Shown here one piece after another: positions 1 through 4,837 of a stretch of 5,589 bases of DNA. Numbering within the stretch: the stretch's first letter is position 1; the number at the start of each line of letters is the position of its first letter. The translations under genes and the position numbers were made by a program. This DNA is from Spirochaetaceae bacterium (lineage in GTDB: Bacteria; Spirochaetota; Spirochaetia; Treponematales; Breznakiellaceae): contig JAISOO010000077.1 in the NCBI GenBank assembly GCA_031275595.1, forward strand, positions 1-5,589, read 5' to 3'. Below the pieces are notes generated by a model, which worked only from the letters and a program-made list of their open reading frames with translations, was not told the DNA's origin and made no database searches.

Positions 1-3
1 GAG

Positions 4-118
4 GCTTTCCCAAAACTTCAGTTTTTGGGAAAGCAACCTTAGCGTTATGGGAAAAAGCGGGCTTTAGACCGCTTTTTCGGAAGCCTTTCCCAAAACTAAC
101 CGAGTTTTGGGAAAGGCT
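4..118 (+). repeat. Three-hairpin intergenic element, copy A
   Basis: Three consecutive inverted repeats can be read directly. Stem 1 pairs 4-15 with 23-34 (12 bp, short loop). Stem 2 pairs 51-60 with 69-78 (10 bp, GAAAAAGCGG with CCGCTTTTTC, 8-nt loop). Stem 3 pairs 82-97 with 103-118 (16 bp perfect, 5-nt loop). The right arm of stem 1 is also complementary to the left arm of stem 3 (about 11 bp, TTTTGGGAAAG with CTTTCCCAAAA), so two mutually exclusive folds are possible. The same order of elements recurs at 4684-4823. The element ends beside the point where homology of the transferase remnant at 126-446 stops. It could be a dispersed repeat, a structured leader of a gene outside the window, or a terminator cluster. 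The strand is assigned by similarity to copy B. Confidence 0.7.
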
Positions 119-126
119 CGGTTTTT
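82..126 (+). terminator. Possible intrinsic terminator, plus strand
   Basis: A perfect 16-bp stem (82-97 with 103-118, loop AACCG) is followed by CGG and then five T residues at 122-126. That is the form of a rho-independent terminator for a plus-strand transcript entering from left of the window. The minus-strand reading has no T-run after the stem. The stem is also hairpin 3 of the repeat element, so the terminator role is only one reading. The two or three bases between stem and T-run make it less than ideal. Confidence 0.4.
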
Positions 127-446
127 ATCTTCAACACCGGATCAACGCCTCCGGGATCCAGGGAAAAAGCCCGGTCGGTACGTTCCCCCTGCGCATCCCG
201 GTAATGGGGAGGCCGCACCGGATATACCGTCCCTGCGCTTATGGTGTCCTCAAGGCCAAGAAGGGAACGCGCTATCATCTGTCTGGTTTCCTAGGGGCAT
301 ACCTTGGACCAGATAAGCCGGTAACGCCCTTTTTCCACCGGCAGTTCACCGGGAGCGAAACCGAAGGGCGTGGTAAAGTAATGGGGTTTTCTTTTAAAAC
401 TCCCCGGAATTTGCGGTTCATCGGGAAACGCGGTCTGATAGGCCAT
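126..446 (-). pseudogene. N-terminal fragment of glutathionyl-hydroquinone reductase (YqjG/ECM4-type GST), broken
   Basis: Read from ATG at 444-446, the fragment gives the start of an omega-like glutathione transferase of the YqjG/PcpF/ECM4 family: FTTPFGFAPGELP at residues 24-36, GRYRLIW at 40-46, LLGLEDTIS at 62-70 and FSLDPGGVDPVL at 94-105. These enzymes reduce glutathionyl-hydroquinones in the cytoplasm through the cysteine of a CPWAxR-type motif. Here the motif reads Cys50-Pro51, then a TAG stop at 291-293 where Trp is expected, then ETR. The motif is therefore destroyed exactly at the active site. Recognisable homology ends at about residue 107, and the reading frame then runs into the hairpin repeat at 82-118. 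Roughly two thirds of the normal protein (about 310-330 residues) is missing after this point. A good Shine-Dalgarno still precedes the start. Family assignment is confident. Non-function follows from the stop plus the truncation. Confidence 0.85.
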
Positions 447-461
447 AATGAACGCTCCTTA
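444..461 (-). promoter_or_regulatory. Stop / Shine-Dalgarno / start junction between the two transferase fragments
   Basis: On the minus strand the bases read TAAGGAGCGTTCATTATG. The TAA ends the C-terminal fragment and its last bases are part of an AAGGAG ribosome binding site, which sits 8 nt before the ATG of the N-terminal fragment. This is the layout of two tightly coupled genes in one operon. It is the main reason to think that two tandem homologues once existed here, and that the order is not a sequencing or assembly scramble. Confidence 0.75.
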
Positions 462-971
462 CGAAACCGCCCGGGCAAAACGCTCCCGGTCATGGGCTTC
501 ATTCCAAATCGAGACATCCGGCCCCAAGGCAAGGATCTGATAGGGATTGTGCCCATGGCTGCCAAGGTGGTAACCCCGCTTAATGGCGTCAAAATCGGTG
601 GTATCCCTGAAGGCGGGAATACGGTAGAGGTCCTTGGCGTAATTCCACAGGTTGGGGAAGTCGATAAGCCGGTTGCGGTTACAGCGGAAAACCAGGTTAT
701 AGGCCGTGTCAAACCGGGCCAGGGTAACATACAGCCGTACATCCGAATCGGTTAAACGATTCCCAAACAAATAACGTCCTTTTCCAAGCCGTTCTTCCAG
801 AATATCAAGACAGTTAAAAAGAAGGTCATAATTTTTTTAATATTCCTTTTGGCCTTCGGCAAAGCCTGCCTTGTACACCGCATTATTCACCTCATGAAAG
901 AGCAGTTCGTTGAGCTCATCAATTTCCCGGCGCAGATCCTCAGGAAAAAAGGAGGGAAAGGGACCGTTGTT
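459..971 (-). pseudogene. C-terminal fragment of glutathionyl-hydroquinone reductase (YqjG/ECM4-type GST), broken
   Basis: Reading from 971, the first 44 codons give PEDLRREIDELN and then VNNAVYKAGFAEGQKEY, matching the family's helical domain. A TAA stop at 837-839 follows, and the same frame then continues for 125 residues (834-836 down to the normal stop at 459-461). These include LTDSDVRLYVTLARFD, FRCNRNRL, DFPNLWNYAKDLY, DTTDFDAIKRGYH and a GPD..IWNEAHDRERF ending, the classic C-terminus of the family. The TAA sits where homologues usually have a charged residue (EYEK-like), so a single substitution such as GAA to TAA would explain it. No frameshift is needed. Another in-frame stop, TGA at 972-974, bounds the fragment upstream, and beyond it no N-terminal domain is recognisable. 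A TTG at 768-770 could restart translation of the last 103 residues, but without the catalytic domain. Confidence 0.87.
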
Positions 972-1075
972 TCAGCGCCTGTCATTTTGAAGTGGCCCCA
1001 GGAGCAATTCCCTTTCCGCGGTATCCGGCAGGGACTAAAGTCGGGGACGCGAATTTGACGATAGTAAAAGAAGCT

Positions 1076-1978
1076 ATGATCAACCTGAAACGATTTTTTG
1101 CCCCCCTTTTGGGGCCGGTTTTAATGGGTCTTTGCCTGTCCTGCGCGGCTAAAACCGCTTTGGTCCTGTCCCGGCACGTTGTCCCGGTTCCCGTACCGAT
1201 CCGGGAACAGCCCATGGCGGCGGCCTCCTTTGACCGTATGGAGGCCGGAGACATACATCACGTTACCCTTTTTTTTCTATTGGATGTACAAAATCCCTGC
1301 CCTTCCGCGGCATCCTTGGAGATCCGGGACTGGAAGGCCGCGATCAACGGTTTTAATCCCGGTGAAGGGGCCGCGCTCGGTATTGGGGGGGATGTCGCCC
1401 GGGTGGATGCCGGGGCATCCCTGCAAATTCCCCTGCGATTGACGGTGGATTTACGGGAATTGTCTTTGGAGCATGAGGATTTTGACGAATACCAGGCGGA
1501 CCTGGACGTTACCCTGGGATTTATCTTTGATACCCGGGATACCGCCCAAGTTACGGTCGCTACCGAAGCCGCTTTTCCCCGGATTCGGCAGCCGGACTTT
1601 AATATTACCGCCATTGCCATTATGAAGGCAGAACTGATCAACACCCGTTTTAAGGTGAGCCTTCGGGTGGACAATCCCAATTTTTTCCCGGTGGAGCTTT
1701 CCTCTTTTTCCTACGCCCTATACGGGGCGGATCGTTTTTGGGCGGACGGGGAAAAAACGGATGTACTCCTGATCCCCGCCCGGGGTTCCGCGGAAACGGA
1801 ACTTTCCCTGGTGATGAATTTTATCAACATGCGGCGGGAGCTTTTGGATCAGATCATCGCCATGAAACAGGTCAAGTACCGTCTGGCAGGAGCAGCCGAA
1901 GTAAGTACCAACATGGATTTTCTCCCCCATTTTCTGGTGAATTTCGACCGTTCGGGGAATTCCGCCGTGGTGAATTGA
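1076..1978 (+). CDS. Probable lipoprotein with two WHy/LEA14-like domains
   Basis: This is a 300-residue protein. The N-terminus (MINLKRFFAPLLGPVLMGLCLSC) is a charged, hydrophobic signal peptide ending at Cys23. The lipobox is imperfect, with Ser at -1, Leu at -2 and Leu at -4, which spirochaetes tolerate. The mature part holds two related beta-rich units. The first (about residues 55-155) has LDVQNP and DAGASLQIPLRLTVDLREL. The second (about 165-290) has LRVDNPNFFPVELSS and ARGSAETELSLVMNFINMRREL. The repeated V-x-NP core and the matching order of strands indicate internal duplication of the late-embryogenesis-abundant type 2 (WHy) fold. The molecular role is unknown; this fold often occurs in envelope-anchored bacterial proteins. 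ATG at 1076 was chosen because the signal peptide starts there, although its ribosome site (AGAAG, 2 nt away) is poor. In-frame TTG 1055 or GTG 992 are alternatives. It converges with epmA, 31 bp apart. Confidence 0.82.
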   Translation: MINLKRFFAPLLGPVLMGLCLSCAAKTALVLSRHVVPVPVPIREQPMAAASFDRMEAGDIHHVTLFFLLDVQNPCPSAASLEIRDWKAAINGFNPGEGAALGIGGDVARVDAGASLQIPLRLTVDLRELSLEHEDFDEYQADLDVTLGFIFDTRDTAQVTVATEAAFPRIRQPDFNITAIAIMKAELINTRFKVSLRVDNPNFFPVELSSFSYALYGADRFWADGEKTDVLLIPARGSAETELSLVMNFINMRRELLDQIIAMKQVKYRLAGAAEVSTNMDFLPHFLVNFDRSGNSAVVN

Positions 1979-2009
1979 CAAGCCGCGCCGCCCGGAACCA
2001 CCGAGGGTT

Positions 2010-3029
2010 TTACCCTATAGGGAAGGGCAGTACCCCGTTGATGGTCGATTTCCCCGCCAGGGCCATGATGAGCCGATCCAATCCCATGGCCGCCCCGGAA
2101 CACCGGGGAAAGGGCTTCCCGGTTTCCCCCCGGGGAAGAAAGGTTTTCCAATATTCCCCGTCAATCCTATGGGGTACCAGGGCATTCCGTTTTTTCAGTT
2201 CCCCTTCCCGTTCAAAATAACGGCGGACCTCTTCGCTTTCCCCTTCTTCGGAATAACAGTTGGCCAGCTCTATACCTCGGACATAGAGTTCCCACCGCTC
2301 CACGGCCTTTCCCCCGGCTTTTTTTTTCGCCAGACAGGGGACAAAGGCGGGGTAGTCCCAAAGGATCACCGGCCGGTCCCGGGGTAAAGCCGGCTCCAGC
2401 CGGTGAATAAAAATCAGATCATACAGGGCCCCCTCCTCCAGGCCCGGGGGAGGGTCAAGGCCGAGCTTCCGGGCTTCCTTTTCCAGCGCACCCTGGCGGA
2501 CGGCGTTATAGAGATCAAAGCCCGCCCAGCGGGAAAAGGCCTCCTCCACGGTGATCCGCATAAAGGGGGGGCGAAGTTCCCGGAAGGGATCCGATCCCGG
2601 CGATTTTCCCGGGAAAAGCTCCGGATCCCCCAGGAGCGTCTCAAAAAGCGCCTCGGTTATCCCCAGGGAATCCTCATAATCCGCGTCCATGGTATAGTAT
2701 TCCAGCATGGTGAATTCCGGACTATGGAGCCGGCCAAGGGATTCCCCGTTACGGAAGCATTTGCATATCTGGTAGAGACTTACCCGATGGTCCGCGATAA
2801 GCTTCTTCATCCATATTTCAGGAGAAGGGACGAGCCAATAGGACTGATTTTTCCGGCTTTTACTTCCCCGTGGGGCCAAATAGGAGGTTTCAAAAACTTC
2901 AAGGCAGGTTTCGGGAATAAGGTCCGGAGCCAGCAGGGGGGTATCCACCTCAAGATAGTGCCGTTTATCAAAAAAAGCCCGGATTTGACGAAAAATCCGG
3001 GCCCGGTTCCAAAGCAATTCAAGATCCAT
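2010..3029 (-). CDS. epmA: EF-P lysine aminoacylase (EpmA / GenX / PoxA), class II LysRS paralogue
   Basis: This is a 339-residue protein that lacks the anticodon-binding domain and consists of the class II aminoacyl-tRNA-synthetase catalytic core. Motif 1 is near residues 20-45 (YLEVDTPLLAPDLIPE). The motif 2 region is CFRNGESLGRLHSPEFTMLEYY at 91-112. VILWDYPAF is at 221-229 and RGIELANCYSE at 251-261. Motif 3, SGAAMGLDRLIMALAG, is at 311-326. E. coli EpmA is about 325 residues. The family attaches lysine or (R)-beta-lysine to a conserved lysine of elongation factor P, which helps ribosomes through polyproline stretches. ATG at 3027-3029 has AAAGGA about 6 nt upstream and starts exactly where the family starts; a TTG at 3047 would add six residues without support. 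It lies 96 bp downstream of murD on the same strand, so co-transcription is likely. The partner genes epmB and efp are not in the window. Confidence 0.9.
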   Translation of the reverse strand: MDLELLWNRARIFRQIRAFFDKRHYLEVDTPLLAPDLIPETCLEVFETSYLAPRGSKSRKNQSYWLVPSPEIWMKKLIADHRVSLYQICKCFRNGESLGRLHSPEFTMLEYYTMDADYEDSLGITEALFETLLGDPELFPGKSPGSDPFRELRPPFMRITVEEAFSRWAGFDLYNAVRQGALEKEARKLGLDPPPGLEEGALYDLIFIHRLEPALPRDRPVILWDYPAFVPCLAKKKAGGKAVERWELYVRGIELANCYSEEGESEEVRRYFEREGELKKRNALVPHRIDGEYWKTFLPRGETGKPFPRCSGAAMGLDRLIMALAGKSTINGVLPFPIG

Positions 3030-3044
3030 GGTAATTCCTTTGCC

Positions 3045-3097
3045 CAAGCCTTTTTCAAACCCAGGGGATTATCAAGAGGCTTGCATGAATTTTTATA
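3045..3097 (-). promoter_or_regulatory. murD-epmA gap: weak promoter candidate and inverted repeat
   Basis: Within the 96-bp gap the minus strand carries TATAAA at 3092-3097, a 5/6 match to a -10 box. No good -35 lies 16-18 bp upstream (best TTGCTG at 18 bp). Just downstream, CAAGCCT (3045-3051) and AGGCTTG (3077-3083) form a 7-bp inverted repeat around 25 bases, one arm of which is followed by TTTTTCAAA, as in the hairpin elements elsewhere in the window. It may be a decayed relative of them. No T-run suggests a terminator, so read-through from murD is the simpler view. Confidence 0.25.
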
Positions 3098-3125
3098 CGA
3101 TTTTGCGGCGAAGCGCAGCAAACCG

Positions 3126-4580
3126 CTAGATCAAGCGGCAAACCGCCTCTTTCCACTGCGCTCCCCGGTCAAATTCATTTTTAAACATCCCAAAGGAGGC
3201 GCACCCTGGGGAGAGGACCACCGTATCCCCTGCGGCGGCGGTTTCCAGGGCGGCCCTGACCGCCGCGTCCACCGAATCAAAGGGCCCCCGGTAAGGGATA
3301 CCCTCCTGGTTAAGGAGCTGACAGAGTTTATCGCTGCCGCTTCCCGCCAAAAGCACCAGGGCTTTGGCCCGGACCGCCGCCCGGACCAGGGGGGCAAAGT
3401 CCAGATTTTTATCCGTGCCCCCGGTTACCAGCACCGGCCCCGGTTCAAAGGCATCCACCGCGGCGGCGGCGGCTTCGGGAATGGTAGCGGCGGTATCATT
3501 ATAAAACCGGACCCCTTCCTTTTCGTAGAAAAATTCAAGCCGGTGTTCAATCCCCGGGAAAGTTCCCAGGGCCTCCCGGATAAGATCCGGAGGAAGCCCC
3601 AGGTCCAGGAGGGCCAATGCCGCGGCCAGAAGGTTTTTTTTCTGATGCCGTCCCGGCAGGAGGAGCCGGGGGGGAACCACCTCGACCCGGTCGCCGGAGG
3701 GAAGCAGGGCATAACCGGACCCCGCGGGCCCGGAAATCCAGCCCCCGGCCAGGCCGGCGGGAAGGGGGCTTTCCCCATACCGTAGCGGCCGGCCCGGGGT
3801 CTCCCCCAGAAAACTCCGGCCCCAGTCATCATCGGCGGCAATGGTGGCGTCATTGCGATCCTGACCCCGGTATATGATCCGTTTATCCGCCGCATAGTTT
3901 TCCATGGTCCCGTAACGGTTCAAATGATCCGCCATGATGGAGGTGATCACCGCGCACCGGGGTTTCAGGAGGGACCGGGAATGGATCCCATGGCAGTCCG
4001 CGTCCGCCCTCGTCCTGTCCCGGAGGTCCCCAAGCTGCCAGCTTGAAAGCTCCAGGACCACGTCATCTTCCCGGTCCAGGGATTCCAGAAAGGTCAGGGG
4101 AGAACGGGTAATATTGCCTCCCAAATGGGACTTTCCTGAAAGCAGGCCCCGGTTCCGGCCCTCCTGTAATACCCAGTGGATGGCGGAAGCGGTAGTGGAC
4201 TTACCCTTGGAACCAGTTACCGCCGTCAGCCGGGCGGGCGAAGCGGTTAAAAAGAGGGAAATATCCGTTTCGATACGCCGGGCGGCCCGTAAAAAGGGGG
4301 AATCCGGGGGTACCCCGGGGTTTTTTATCACCATATCCGCCCGTTCAAAATCCTCTGTCCGGTGGCACCCCAGAACATACCGGACGGATCCGGCGCCGCC
4401 CAGCTTCTCTATTGAGGGGGCCAGGGCCTTTTCATCCCGAAGATCCGTAACCGTCACTTCCGCGCCCCGGCTTATGAGGTAACGGGCGGATTCCACCCCT
4501 CCGCCGTGGATGCCAAGGCCCATCACCAGGACCCGCATTCCCCGATAAGGACTCCCTTCCCGGGACAAGCTATACCCCAC
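3126..4580 (-). CDS. murD: UDP-N-acetylmuramoyl-L-alanine--D-glutamate ligase (MurD)
   Basis: This is a 484-residue Mur ligase. MurD adds D-glutamate to UDP-MurNAc-L-alanine with ATP in the cytoplasm, a step of peptidoglycan precursor synthesis. Domain 1 (about 1-105) has the UDP-binding GLGIHGGG at 21-28 and KNPGVPPDSP at 86-95. Domain 2 has the ATP P-loop GSKGKST at 123-129, GGNITRSPL at 144-152, ELSSWQL at 177-183 and MADHLNRYGTMENYAADK at 216-233, where Lys233 matches the carbamylated lysine. Domain 3 has HRLEF at 346-350, NDTAATIPEA at 361-370, GGTDKNLDF at 387-395 and LSPGCASFGMFKNEFDRG near 446-463. It is longer than the usual 440-450 residues, partly through an insert at about 187-207. 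GTG at 4580 is preferred over ATG at 4538 because AAGGAG lies 6 nt upstream of it. It is the first gene of an apparent murD-epmA unit. Confidence 0.96.
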   Translation of the reverse strand: MGYSLSREGSPYRGMRVLVMGLGIHGGGVESARYLISRGAEVTVTDLRDEKALAPSIEKLGGAGSVRYVLGCHRTEDFERADMVIKNPGVPPDSPFLRAARRIETDISLFLTASPARLTAVTGSKGKSTTASAIHWVLQEGRNRGLLSGKSHLGGNITRSPLTFLESLDREDDVVLELSSWQLGDLRDRTRADADCHGIHSRSLLKPRCAVITSIMADHLNRYGTMENYAADKRIIYRGQDRNDATIAADDDWGRSFLGETPGRPLRYGESPLPAGLAGGWISGPAGSGYALLPSGDRVEVVPPRLLLPGRHQKKNLLAAALALLDLGLPPDLIREALGTFPGIEHRLEFFYEKEGVRFYNDTAATIPEAAAAAVDAFEPGPVLVTGGTDKNLDFAPLVRAAVRAKALVLLAGSGSDKLCQLLNQEGIPYRGPFDSVDAAVRAALETAAAGDTVVLSPGCASFGMFKNEFDRGAQWKEAVCRLI

Positions 4581-4586
4581 AAAAAA

Positions 4587-4592
4587 CTCCTT
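4587..4592 (-). promoter_or_regulatory. murD ribosome binding site deciding a GTG start
   Basis: AAGGAG on the minus strand lies exactly 6 nt (all T) before GTG at 4578-4580. The alternative ATG at 4536-4538 has a purine-rich stretch only at about 13 nt. This supports the GTG start, which adds 14 residues before the MRVLVMG strand of the UDP-binding domain. Confidence 0.75.
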
Positions 4593-4627
4593 CCAATCCT
4601 GACCATTGCCCGACAGGAGACTCCTAT

Positions 4628-4656
4628 AGTATAGTACTTTTGTAGAAAAATGTCAT
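4628..4656 (-). promoter_or_regulatory. Sigma70-type promoter for murD(-epmA)
   Basis: On the minus strand, ATGACA (4651-4656, 5/6 match to TTGACA) is separated by exactly 17 bp from TATACT (4628-4633, 5/6 match to TATAAT). Transcription would start near 4620, giving an untranslated leader of about 40 nt before the GTG of murD. The -35 end overlaps the first unit of the 9-bp direct repeat at 4655-4681, so a factor bound there could block or assist polymerase. Confidence 0.65.
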
Positions 4657-4681
4657 ACCCGGATGAGGCCGTATACCCGGA
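4655..4681. repeat. Tandem 9-bp direct repeat at the murD promoter
   Basis: ATACCCGGA occurs at 4655-4663 and again at 4673-4681, with an 18-bp period. The first unit overlaps the murD -35 box and the second abuts the left end of the three-hairpin element copy B. Paired direct repeats at this spacing are compatible with an operator, but two short copies could also arise by chance in this GC-rich DNA. Confidence 0.4.
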
Positions 4682-4683
4682 GC

Positions 4684-4823
4684 TTTTTTCAAAATCATGG
4701 CGCTGCCGGACCGTTAAATGTTGAAAAAACAGCCTGAGATTTAAACGGAAAAGCGGACGGGCTTGATTTGGGCTTAACCGCTTTTCCCGAAGTTTTTCAA
4801 AACCACCGGATTTTGAAAAAACT
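4684..4823 (+). repeat. Three-hairpin intergenic element, copy B (leader of the DUF2804 gene)
   Basis: This has the same architecture as 4-118 with different stem sequences. Stem 1 pairs TTTTTTCAA (4684-4692) with TTGAAAAAA (4721-4729). Stem 2 pairs GGAAAAGCGG (4747-4756) with CCGCTTTTCC (4778-4787), loop 21 nt with a repeated GGGCTT. Stem 3 pairs TTTTTCAAAA (4793-4802) with TTTTGAAAAA (4811-4820), plus AG/CT across a bulged A. As in copy A, stem 1 right arm can alternatively pair with stem 3 left arm. Shared landmarks with copy A are the AAAAGCGG/CCGCTTTT stem, then a CGAAG or GGAAG linker, then a stem with the CAAAAC-type core. It ends four bases before the AAGGAG of the DUF2804 gene, so a transcript starting upstream would carry it as a leader. 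No convincing plus-strand promoter was found in 4581-4837. Confidence 0.65.
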
Positions 4824-4837
4824 CTATAAGGAGCCCC

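Noticed and set aside
1..121. CRISPR-like repeats at the left edge
   Set aside because: The repeated unit occurs as inverted arms of hairpins, not as regularly spaced direct repeats with unique spacers.
291..293. Programmed recoding of TAG (read-through or an unusual amino acid)
   Set aside because: The expected residue is Trp, one base away. The gene is also truncated, and its sister fragment has a separate TAA, so decay is the simpler account.
204..755. A 183-codon plus-strand open frame opposite the transferase remnants
   Set aside because: It spans both pseudogene fragments and the junction between them. The opposite strand shows unmistakable family homology, so this is a shadow.
1055..1080. 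TTGACG and TATGAT as a promoter for the lipoprotein gene
   Set aside because: The spacing is only 14 bp, and the -10 box would lie on the start codon, putting the transcript start inside the signal peptide.
2004..2022. Small inverted repeats AGGGT/ACCCT and CCCTATAGGG between the convergent genes
   Set aside because: The stems are only 5 bp, compete with each other, partly lie inside epmA and have no T-run, so a terminator call is not supported.
2403..3785. A 460-codon plus-strand open frame antisense to epmA and murD
   Set aside because: It runs across both genes and their gap, its product is rich in Gly, Pro, Arg and Lys with no recognisable domain, and both minus-strand genes beneath it are clear orthologues. 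Its length follows from the codon bias of the GC-rich genes opposite.
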